Under the pieces are notes generated by a model. That model had not been told where the DNA came from. It ran no database searches and saw only the letters and a program-made list of their open reading frames with translations. The position numbers and the translations under genes are program-made. Positions 9,055 to 16,477 of a stretch of DNA of 64,000 bases are shown piece by piece (position 1 is the stretch's first letter; each line of letters begins with the position of its first letter). Origin of the DNA: UBA9076 sp964418835 (GTDB lineage Bacteria > Bacillota_I > Bacilli_A > Erysipelotrichales > Erysipelotrichaceae); contig CAYQNJ010000004.1 of the NCBI GenBank assembly GCA_964418835.1, positions 62,001 to 126,000 of the forward strand, in the 5' to 3' direction.

Positions 9055-9085
9055 GAGGTAAATGCTTAAGCATCTACCTCTTTTG
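9053..9085. terminator. Bidirectional terminator between the 35-aa gene and the hydrolase
   Basis: AAGAGGTAAATGC (9053-9065) pairs with GCATCTACCTCTT (9070-9082), one mismatch, TTAA loop. T-rich sequence flanks it for the plus strand, and it covers the last codons of the minus-strand hydrolase. Confidence 0.75.
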
Positions 9086-9734
9086 TGTGTTTGATAATTA
9101 AATGTGCTATTTTATCTGATTTTATAATGTATGATCCATGGTCTTCACCTTGTAGTATTTCTAATGTTGAATTTGGTATTGTTTGAGCAATCATTTTAGT
9201 GTGTGATTCTTTTACAACATCTTTACTACCAGCTAATACTACTGTAGGAGTGGTTATTGATTTAAGTTGTTCTTCACTAATTTGAGGTTGAGTTAACATT
9301 AATTTAAATGTTTCTTTTCTAGTAAAGAAATAAATAACTTTGAATAAATTTAATACCCAATCCTTAGCTCCACTTGGGTCAGTATTAGCACCTGATATAA
9401 TTAATTGTTTTAAGTAATCTTTGTGATTAATAGCTATAAGTAATCCTATTATTCCACCATCACTAAAACCAAAGTAGTAAGGATCTTTTACATCTAATGT
9501 GATTAATAGCTGATATATCTTTTCTGCCATATCTTCATAACTGAAGGTATCTTCAGGATCACTTTTACCATGACCGGGACTATCGATTAAATAAACTGTA
9601 AAATATTTATGTAGTATTTTAGTTGCTTCTTTAAATATTGTGTGGTCTTCACCATTGCCATGTACCATTACTAAAGCAGGTCCTTCTCCAATCTTTTCGT
9701 AGAAGATTGCTTTGTTTTCTATATTAATATACAT
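9066..9734 (-). CDS. Alpha/beta hydrolase, 222 aa
   Basis: A soluble alpha/beta-hydrolase fold protein. Visible parts are HGNGEDH near residues 25-31 (oxyanion region), DSPGHGKSD, the nucleophile elbow GFSDGG with Ser91, a late Asp in AGSKDVV, and the catalytic His in EDHGSY. The substrate is not predictable; relatives include esterases and C-C hydrolases. GAGGTGATG precedes the start. It lies on the minus strand within an insertion that splits the ribosomal genes rplA and rplJ, facing away from the DUF1349 gene. Confidence 0.85.
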   Translation of the reverse strand: MYINIENKAIFYEKIGEGPALVMVHGNGEDHTIFKEATKILHKYFTVYLIDSPGHGKSDPEDTFSYEDMAEKIYQLLITLDVKDPYYFGFSDGGIIGLLIAINHKDYLKQLIISGANTDPSGAKDWVLNLFKVIYFFTRKETFKLMLTQPQISEEQLKSITTPTVVLAGSKDVVKESHTKMIAQTIPNSTLEILQGEDHGSYIIKSDKIAHLIIKHTKEVDA

Positions 9735-9812
9735 ATCATCACCTCTTACTTAACCAAATCATACATAATTATATGATAAAATGAAAGTGATACTTGGTTT
9801 GGAGGATTTATT

Positions 9813-10394
9813 ATGAATTTAAAAGATTTTATATGGTTAAGAGAACCAAATGAATTTAAAATTGAGGATAATAATTTAACTATCATATCTAAACCTTTTA
9901 CTGACTTGTGGCAAAGAACCTACTATAATTTTCAAAATGATAATGCACCTGTATTACAAATAAGTACAAAAGAAAAGTATTTTTCATTTGCTGTAAAAAC
10001 AGAGTTTGATAGTAAAAGAAGGTTTGATCAATGTGGTATTGTAATGTATTTAGATAGTGAGAATTGGTTGAAGGCTTCTATTGAATATGAAAATGAAGAG
10101 TTTCAAAGATTGGGTAGTGTAGTAACTAATAATGGATATTCTAATTGGGCTACTACAGATATACCCGCAAATATAAAATCTATGTGGTATAGATTAAGTA
10201 GAAGAGAATCTGATTATTGTATTGAAAGCTCGTATGATGGAATTAACTTTAAACAAATGAGAATTTGTCATATGTTTAAGGGTGATGAAGAAATAAAGTT
10301 TGGTATATACGCATGTTCACCTGAGGATTCTTCATTTAAGTCTGTATTTACAAACATAAAGCTAAGTGAATGCATGTGGAAATCTCATGAATAA
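9813..10394 (+). CDS. DUF1349 family protein (concanavalin A-like fold), 193 aa
   Basis: The sequence matches the DUF1349 pattern: an N-terminal KPFTDLWQRTYY motif, then KEKYFSFAVKTEFD, DQCGIVMYLD (about residues 72-81), ENWLKASIEYE, and a final GIYACSPEDSSF. Members adopt a concanavalin A/lectin-like beta-sandwich, and carbohydrate binding is often suggested but not shown. There is no signal peptide, so it is cytosolic. A GGAGG site precedes the start. It is transcribed with the ribosomal genes' direction but has its own gap upstream, and the rplJ promoter begins just past its stop. Confidence 0.8.
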   Translation: MNLKDFIWLREPNEFKIEDNNLTIISKPFTDLWQRTYYNFQNDNAPVLQISTKEKYFSFAVKTEFDSKRRFDQCGIVMYLDSENWLKASIEYENEEFQRLGSVVTNNGYSNWATTDIPANIKSMWYRLSRRESDYCIESSYDGINFKQMRICHMFKGDEEIKFGIYACSPEDSSFKSVFTNIKLSECMWKSHE

Positions 10395-10399
10395 TAAAC

Positions 10400-10427
10400 T
10401 TGACAAATATAATTATCTTGGTAAAAT
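10400..10427 (+). promoter_or_regulatory. Promoter of rplJ-rplL
   Basis: A perfect TTGACA (10400-10405) and TAAAAT (10422-10427) with 16-base spacing and a TGG extension before the -10. It drives the L10 leader. Confidence 0.75.
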
Positions 10428-10439
10428 TAATACGTTATC

Positions 10440-10540
10440 AATATACCATAGACAGTAACGGCATATGCTTAATAATGTTACCGAGGTAGAAAGAACGTTT
10501 TATGAACTTTCAGCCCTTACTGTCTTAGTAGGGGCTTTAT
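10440..10540 (+). ncRNA. L10 leader with attenuator
   Basis: AGACAGTAA (10450-10458) is the exact reverse complement of TTACTGTCT (10517-10525), forming a long-range closing stem around a structured core that contains ACCGAGGTAGAAAGAA. The 3' side of that stem overlaps a terminator, AGCCCTTACT (10512-10521) with AGTAGGGGCT (about 10527-10536) and a T-rich tail. These alternatives are the layout of the known L10(L12)4-responsive leader, in which bound L10 favours termination. The position directly before rplJ agrees. Confidence 0.85.
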
Positions 10541-10578
10541 TTATGTGAGTATATTGTAAACAAGATGGAGGTGTAAAA

Positions 10579-11160
10579 ATGAAAGACGTGACACTAAAAG
10601 CTAAAGAAGAACTAGTTAGTCATATACAAGACAAATTAAAAGATAGTTCATCTTCAGTTGTAGTTGAGTACCGCGGTCTAAGTGTTCAAAAAGTTACTGA
10701 ACTTAGAAGACTTCTTAGAGAAGAAAACATCGAGTTTAAAGTATACAAAAACACAATGGTTACTAGAGCTGCTGAAAAAGCAGGACTAAATGACTTAAAT
10801 GAATACTTAACTGGTCCAAACGCTATCGCATTCTCTGATGATGCAGTAGCACCAAGTCGTATCTTAGCTAAATTCGCTAAGAAGAATGACAAATTAGTAC
10901 TTAAAGGTGGAGTTGTTGAAGGGAAAGTTGTTGATGCTACTACCCTAAAATCATTAGCTACATTACCTAACCGTGATGGTATGTTATCAATGTTGCTAAG
11001 TGTATTACAAGCACCAGTAAGAGGATTTGCATTAGCTGTTAAGGCTGTTGCTGATCAAAAAGGTGAAGGAACACCAGCTGAAGAACCAGTTGTTGAAGAA
11101 GCACCTGCTGCTGAAGAAGTAGCACCACAAGAAACAGCTGAAACTGCTGTAGAAGCTTAA
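10579..11160 (+). CDS. rplJ: 50S ribosomal protein L10
   Basis: L10 anchors the L7/L12 stalk. Recognisable parts are VVEYRGLSVQKVTELRRLLR near the start, YKNTMVTRAA, and the LTGPNAIAF motif. At 193 residues it exceeds the usual 165-175 because of an acidic Glu/Ala/Pro-rich tail from about residue 158. The leader upstream is the expected autoregulatory site, and rplL follows after 17 bases with AGGAGGAAA. Odd: the tail looks low-complexity. Confidence 0.98.
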   Translation: MKDVTLKAKEELVSHIQDKLKDSSSSVVVEYRGLSVQKVTELRRLLREENIEFKVYKNTMVTRAAEKAGLNDLNEYLTGPNAIAFSDDAVAPSRILAKFAKKNDKLVLKGGVVEGKVVDATTLKSLATLPNRDGMLSMLLSVLQAPVRGFALAVKAVADQKGEGTPAEEPVVEEAPAAEEVAPQETAETAVEA

Positions 11161-11177
11161 TTAGGAGGAAATTAATA

Positions 11178-11555
11178 ATGGCTAAAATTACAAGTGAAGA
11201 TATCTTAGCATATCTAGATGAAGCTACAATCCTTGAACTAAATGATTTAGTTAAGGCAATCGAAGAAAAATTCGGAGTTACTGCTGCTGCTCCTGTTGCT
11301 GTTGCTGCAGTTGCTGCTGAAGAAGACGCAGCTCCTACTGGACCAACTAGCGTTAATGTTGTATTAGCATCTGTTGGAGATAGTAAAGTTGGAGTTATCA
11401 AAGTTGTTAGAGAAGTTACTGGTTTAGGTTTAGTTGATGCTAAAGGTATCGTAGATAAAGCTCCAGTAGCAGTTAAAGAAAATGTACCTGTTGCTGAAGC
11501 AGAAGAAATCAAGAAAAAATTGATGGAAGCTGGAGCAACTGTTGAATTTAAATAA
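11178..11555 (+). CDS. rplL: 50S ribosomal protein L7/L12
   Basis: The protein has 125 residues, with an N-terminal dimerisation helix, an Ala-rich hinge (TAAAPVAVAAVAAEEDAAP), and the factor-binding C-terminal domain ending in AGATVEFK. L7/L12 recruits translation GTPases as dimers on L10. It is the last gene before a strong terminator, which shuts off the transcript and leaves the methyltransferase to readthrough or a separate start. Confidence 0.98.
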   Translation: MAKITSEDILAYLDEATILELNDLVKAIEEKFGVTAAAPVAVAAVAAEEDAAPTGPTSVNVVLASVGDSKVGVIKVVREVTGLGLVDAKGIVDKAPVAVKENVPVAEAEEIKKKLMEAGATVEFK

Positions 11556-11576
11556 TTCTAGTAAATTTTGTGAAAA

Positions 11577-11604
11577 TTAAAAGCCGAATACACTTCGGCT
11601 TTTA
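11577..11604 (+). terminator. Terminator after rplL
   Basis: AAAAGCCGAA (11579-11588) pairs perfectly with TTCGGCTTTT (11594-11603) around a TACAC loop. Confidence 0.85.
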
Positions 11605-11627
11605 GTCCATAAAGAAAGGGGCATTTT

Positions 11628-12218
11628 ATGACACATTATTTTAGTGATAATACTGATTTGCCTCATAATTATAGAAGGATAGATTTTAATTTTAATAATT
11701 TAAATTTTATATTTAATAGTGATAGTGGAGTGTTTAGTAAGACTGAAGTGGATTATGGTACTTATGTTTTATTAAATGTTGTTAAAGATCAAGATATAAA
11801 AGGCAAGGTATTAGATTTAGGTTGTGGCTATGGTGTTGTGTCTATAGTACTTAGTAAGCTTTTTGATATAAAAGCTATAGGAGTGGATATCAATCCTAGA
11901 GCAGTTAATCTTTCTAAAGAGAATGCTAAATTGAATAAAGTAGATATTAATTATTTTGTTTCAGATGGATATTCTAATGTAGAAGATAAATTTGATGAAA
12001 TATTAGTTAATCCACCTATTAGAGCAGGGAAACAAGTTATTTATAAGATGTTTAATGATTCTTATGATCATTTAAATACTAATGGTAATTTGTGGGTTGT
12101 TATAAGAAAACAACAAGGTGCTAATAGTGCGGTTAATGAAATAATGTCAAAATTTAATAATTGCCAAGTGATAGAAAAGAAAAAAGGTTTTTGGATACTT
12201 AAGGCTGTTAAGTATTGA
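11628..12218 (+). CDS. RsmC-like class I SAM methyltransferase
   Basis: A 196-residue SAM-dependent methyltransferase with the motif I loop VLDLGCGYGVV (about residues 61-71), motif GVDINPRAV, and the N6/N2-type catalytic motif ILVNPPIRAG (about 124-133). Its closest recognisable group is the half-length RsmC family acting on 16S rRNA guanine. Firmicutes often carry such a gene (YbxB) between rplL and rpoB, exactly as here, which supports the call. The rpoB promoter begins at its stop codon. Confidence 0.85.
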   Translation: MTHYFSDNTDLPHNYRRIDFNFNNLNFIFNSDSGVFSKTEVDYGTYVLLNVVKDQDIKGKVLDLGCGYGVVSIVLSKLFDIKAIGVDINPRAVNLSKENAKLNKVDINYFVSDGYSNVEDKFDEILVNPPIRAGKQVIYKMFNDSYDHLNTNGNLWVVIRKQQGANSAVNEIMSKFNNCQVIEKKKGFWILKAVKY

Positions 12219-12243
12219 CAAATTGACTATCTTTTGGTAACAT
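12215..12243 (+). promoter_or_regulatory. Promoter of rpoB-rpoC
   Basis: TTGACA (12215-12220), overlapping the methyltransferase stop, and TAACAT (12238-12243) are 17 bases apart with a TGG extension. A second pair, TTGACT (12223-12228) with TAAATT (12246-12251), overlaps it. Confidence 0.6.
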
Positions 12244-12272
12244 GATAAATTGCAATAAAGTCTAAATTAAAT

Positions 12273-12293
12273 AGGGCATCATAAGCCCTTTTA
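12273..12293 (+). promoter_or_regulatory. Short hairpin with T run in the rpoB leader (possible attenuator)
   Basis: AGGGC (12273-12277) pairs with GCCCT (12285-12289) and is followed by TTTT. The 5-bp stem is small for a terminator, so it may only slow the polymerase. Confidence 0.4.
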
Positions 12294-12327
12294 GGCGTTT
12301 AAACAGGCATACGAAAGGATGGCGTAA

Positions 12328-15300
12328 ATGGAAAAAAACAAAGCATACCACGTTGTGCAGCTAGGAAACAAGGCTTCAAGAAGAGATTACTCTAAGGTTA
12401 GTGGTGAATTAGAACTACCTGACTTAGTTGAAATTCAAACAGCTTCTTTTGATTGGCTTGCAAGTGAAGGAATTAAAGAAGTATTTGAAGATGTTTATCC
12501 TATCAGCAACTACGCTGGTAACATCCAATTGAAATTTGTAGACTACGAATTTGGGGAACCCAAATATAGCGTTAGTGAATGCAAATACAGAGAAACAAAT
12601 TATGCGGCTCCATTAAAAGCAAAAATGGAACTAGTTATGATGGATCAAGATACTGGTGAAGTTATGACTAAATGGGAAGATGTTTTCTTAGGAGATTTTC
12701 CTTTGATGACAGATACTGGTACATTTATTATCAATGGTGCTGAGCGTGTAATCGTATCACAAATTGTAAGATCTCCAGGTGCGTATTTCGATATCATTTC
12801 TGAAGATAAGACTGGTAGAGATACATACACATCTGAACTTATTCCAAGTAGAGGTACTTGGTTAGAGTTTATGAGTGATTCAAAGAAACAAGCTTTAGGT
12901 AGAATCCTAAATGTTTCTATTGACCGTAAGCGTAAGGTATTAAGTACAATATTATTTAAAGCTATAGGTATGTCATTAAATCTTCAAAATGGTGAAGATG
13001 CTTTTGGCGTTGATGACATAAAGAAATTTTTAAAAGCATTAGATTTAGAAGTTTTTGAAGATACTATAGTCGAAGGTGAACCTAGAGAATATTTAAATCT
13101 TTATATGTTGCTTTATACTGCAATCTTTGGAAACTATGAAGAAATAAAGAACACTTTAGCTGCGGATAAAATTAAAACAAAAAATGAAGCTTTAATTAAT
13201 GTTTATGAAAACCAAAGATCTGATGAAGTTCCTACTTTAGAAGGTTCTATAAGTTTAATGAACGCAAAGTTCTTTGATCATAGAAGGTATGATTTAACTA
13301 AGGCTGGAAGATATAAATTAAAGAAGAAATTAAGTGTTATTGATCGTATAGAAGAAAATACTTTAAAAGAAGATGTAGTTTCTGCAGAAGGTAAAGTAAT
13401 CTATAAAAAAGGTAAGAAGATCAATAAAGAAGAAAGAAGTGTATTAAGAGAAGAATTTAATAAGGGTATTAATATGGATGCTTATCCATTTACTCATGAA
13501 TTCTCTCATCCTGATATTATAAGTATTCCTACTACTTGGAAGAATTCATTAGTTGGTAGAATACTTGCGACAGATTTAGATGGTAAGAATGTTACTTTTG
13601 AACAAGGTACAGTATTAACTGAAGATGATGTTAAAGGTATTGCTAAAGAATTTGATACAGTAAGAATTTATTCAGGAATTATTGGTAAGGCTGTAGAAGT
13701 TAATAACAGTAATGTAAATGCTGTATTAAACTATGGTTCAAGATTATATGCAATTGGTAGAATTACTAATCTTAAAGGTGAAGATATCTTAAATGATGGT
13801 GAACTTGTTGTTGATAGATATATTCCTGATATGAGTGTTTTACCTATGACTAGTGCTAATCAAGAGCTTATTACTTCTTTAGCTACTAATGAAAAAGTAA
13901 TTATTTACTTAGTTGGTGCTGCAGTTCAAGTTGCTTATATAGCTAGTGATGATGATTTAAATCATTCAATTAAAGTTATTGGTATTGACCCATTAAATGA
14001 TAAGAAAACTATTACTACTTCTGATATGTATGCTTTATATAGCTATCAATTAAATATGCTTGATGGTGTTGGTGATGCAGATGATATCGACATGTTAGGT
14101 AATCGTAGAATTAGAACTGTTGGAGAACTTATTCAAAACCAATTTAGAATTGGTTTAAGTAGAATGGAAAGAGTTGTTAAGGAAAGAATGTCAATTGCTG
14201 AAATTAGTAATTTAACTCCAAAACAATTAACTAACATTAGACCTTTAAGTGCTGCAATAAAAGAATTCTTCTCTAGTTCTCAATTATCTCAATTTATGGA
14301 CCAACAAAATCCATTAGCTGAACTTACAAATAAAAGACGTATTAGTGCATTAGGACCTGGTGGTTTGACTCGTGAAAGAGCGGGCTTTGAAGTTCGTGAC
14401 GTTCACAACTCTCACTATGGTAGAATTTGTCCTATTGAAACTCCAGAAGGACCAAACATTGGACTTATTTCAAACTTAACTACTTATGCAAAAATAAATG
14501 AATATGGTTTTATTCAAACTCCTTATAGAGTTGTGGATAAAAAAGGATATGTGACAGATAAGGTAGTTTACTTGTCTGCGGATGAAGAAGCTGATTATGT
14601 TATTGCTCAAGCAAATGAAATCATTGATGGAAAACTTGTTAATGATAGAGTTGTTGCTAGAATTTCTGGAGATACAGTTATGGCTGATAAAGAAGAAGTT
14701 GAATTAGCTGACGTTTCTCCAAAACAAATTGTTTCTGTGGCTACTGCTTGTATTCCTTTCTTGGAAAATGATGACTGTACTCGAGCTTTAATGGGTGCGA
14801 ATATGCAACGTCAAGCTGTACCATTATTAAATCCACAATCTCCATATGTTGGTACAGGTATCGAACATAGAATCGCAAGGGATGCTGGTAGTGGTTGTGT
14901 TGCTACTGGTGATGGAGTTGTTACATATGTTGATGCTAATAAAATAGTTGTACAAGAAGAAAAAGAAGAAAAAACTTATGATTTAATTAAGTTTAGAAAA
15001 TCTAATGCTGGTACTTGTTTAAACCAAAAACCTATTATTACTAAGGGTGAAATGGTTAAAAAAGGTGATATCTTAGCTGATGGACCTTCTATGCAAGATG
15101 GTGAATTAGCGTTAGGTCAAAATGTTACTATCGCATTCATGACATGGCATGGTTATAACTATGAAGATGCCATTATCATGTCTGAAAGAATGGTTAAAGA
15201 TGATGTTTATACATCAATTCATATAGAAGCTTATGATATTGAATGTCGTGAAACTAAACTAGGACCTGAAGAAATTACAAGAGATATTCCTAACGTATCT

Positions 15301-16464
15301 GAAAACGCTTGTCGTAACTTAGATATTAGAGGAATTGTAATGGTTGGGGCTGAAGTTAAGGAAGGAGATATCTTAGTTGGTAAGGTTACTCCAAAAGGAC
15401 AATCAGAAGTTTCTCCAGAAGAAAAATTATTGCTTGCAATATTTGGTGAGAAGTCTAGAGAAGTTAGAGATAACTCATTAAAGGTACCTCATGGTGGTGC
15501 TGGTATTGTACAAAGTGTTAGAGTATTCAAACGTTCAGAAGGACATGAATTACCTCCAGGTGTTAATGAAGTTGTAAAAGTTTACATCGTTCAAAAACGT
15601 AAGATTTCTGAGGGTGATAAGATGGCTGGTAGACATGGTAATAAAGGGGTTATCTCTAAAATATTGCCTGTAGAAGATATGCCATACATGCCTGATGGAA
15701 CACCTGTAGATATTATGTTAAATCCATTTGGGGTTCCTTCACGTATGAATATTGGACAAGTATTAGAAATCCATCTAGGTATGGCAGCAAAAGCTTTAGG
15801 CGTTAAATTTGCGACACCTGTATTTGATGGTATTACTAATGAAGAACTTGCGGATATCATGAAAGAAGCAAATATTTCTAGTGATGGTAAGCTAGTATTA
15901 AGAGATGGAAGAACCGGCGAAGATTATGATGAAAGAATCTCTGTTGGGGTTATGTATATGATTAAGCTTGCGCACATGGTTGATGATAAGCTACATGCAA
16001 GAGCTACTGGACCTTATAGTTTAGTTACTCAACAACCTTTAGGTGGTAAAGCACAAAATGGTGGTCAAAGATTTGGAGAAATGGAAGTTTGGGCATTAGA
16101 AGCATATGGTGCTGCACATACATTACAAGAAATCTTAACTATCAAATCAGATGATATACATGGTAGAACAAAGACTTATGAAGCAATTATTAAGGGTAAA
16201 GATATTCCTGAACCTGGAATTCCTGAAGCTTATAAGGTATTACAACATGAGTTACAAGCACTTGCGATTAACGTTAAGATTCTTGATGAAGATGGAAATG
16301 AAATCGACATGAAGAAGGTTGAGCAAGATGAAATAAAAGAAGAAACTGATGCGATTGAAACAATGAGTATTGAAGAAGATTTCGAAGGACTAGTACTAGT
16401 CAATGAGGATGAAGAAGAAATACCTGAACCAGCAGAAGTTGGCTTCGATGATGATATGGATTAA
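12328..16464 (+). CDS. rpoB: RNA polymerase beta subunit
   Basis: The protein has 1,378 residues, about 185 more than the B. subtilis subunit, and all the surplus lies N-terminal to the rifampicin region. The extra block (roughly residues 345-575) holds two or three repeated KG or G-V-L segments in the beta lobe. The rifampicin cluster reads SSSQLSQFMDQQNPLAEL then TNKRRISALGPGGL; Asn668 replaces the usual His (E. coli 526). The C-terminal clamp and KMAGRHGNKGVIS motifs are intact, and the end is acidic (FEGLVLVNEDEEE). ATG follows GAAAGGATGGCG. It is 13 bases before rpoC in one operon. Confidence 0.98.
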   Translation: MEKNKAYHVVQLGNKASRRDYSKVSGELELPDLVEIQTASFDWLASEGIKEVFEDVYPISNYAGNIQLKFVDYEFGEPKYSVSECKYRETNYAAPLKAKMELVMMDQDTGEVMTKWEDVFLGDFPLMTDTGTFIINGAERVIVSQIVRSPGAYFDIISEDKTGRDTYTSELIPSRGTWLEFMSDSKKQALGRILNVSIDRKRKVLSTILFKAIGMSLNLQNGEDAFGVDDIKKFLKALDLEVFEDTIVEGEPREYLNLYMLLYTAIFGNYEEIKNTLAADKIKTKNEALINVYENQRSDEVPTLEGSISLMNAKFFDHRRYDLTKAGRYKLKKKLSVIDRIEENTLKEDVVSAEGKVIYKKGKKINKEERSVLREEFNKGINMDAYPFTHEFSHPDIISIPTTWKNSLVGRILATDLDGKNVTFEQGTVLTEDDVKGIAKEFDTVRIYSGIIGKAVEVNNSNVNAVLNYGSRLYAIGRITNLKGEDILNDGELVVDRYIPDMSVLPMTSANQELITSLATNEKVIIYLVGAAVQVAYIASDDDLNHSIKVIGIDPLNDKKTITTSDMYALYSYQLNMLDGVGDADDIDMLGNRRIRTVGELIQNQFRIGLSRMERVVKERMSIAEISNLTPKQLTNIRPLSAAIKEFFSSSQLSQFMDQQNPLAELTNKRRISALGPGGLTRERAGFEVRDVHNSHYGRICPIETPEGPNIGLISNLTTYAKINEYGFIQTPYRVVDKKGYVTDKVVYLSADEEADYVIAQANEIIDGKLVNDRVVARISGDTVMADKEEVELADVSPKQIVSVATACIPFLENDDCTRALMGANMQRQAVPLLNPQSPYVGTGIEHRIARDAGSGCVATGDGVVTYVDANKIVVQEEKEEKTYDLIKFRKSNAGTCLNQKPIITKGEMVKKGDILADGPSMQDGELALGQNVTIAFMTWHGYNYEDAIIMSERMVKDDVYTSIHIEAYDIECRETKLGPEEITRDIPNVSENACRNLDIRGIVMVGAEVKEGDILVGKVTPKGQSEVSPEEKLLLAIFGEKSREVRDNSLKVPHGGAGIVQSVRVFKRSEGHELPPGVNEVVKVYIVQKRKISEGDKMAGRHGNKGVISKILPVEDMPYMPDGTPVDIMLNPFGVPSRMNIGQVLEIHLGMAAKALGVKFATPVFDGITNEELADIMKEANISSDGKLVLRDGRTGEDYDERISVGVMYMIKLAHMVDDKLHARATGPYSLVTQQPLGGKAQNGGQRFGEMEVWALEAYGAAHTLQEILTIKSDDIHGRTKTYEAIIKGKDIPEPGIPEAYKVLQHELQALAINVKILDEDGNEIDMKKVEQDEIKEETDAIETMSIEEDFEGLVLVNEDEEEIPEPAEVGFDDDMD

Positions 16465-16477
16465 GGAGGGCAACTAA

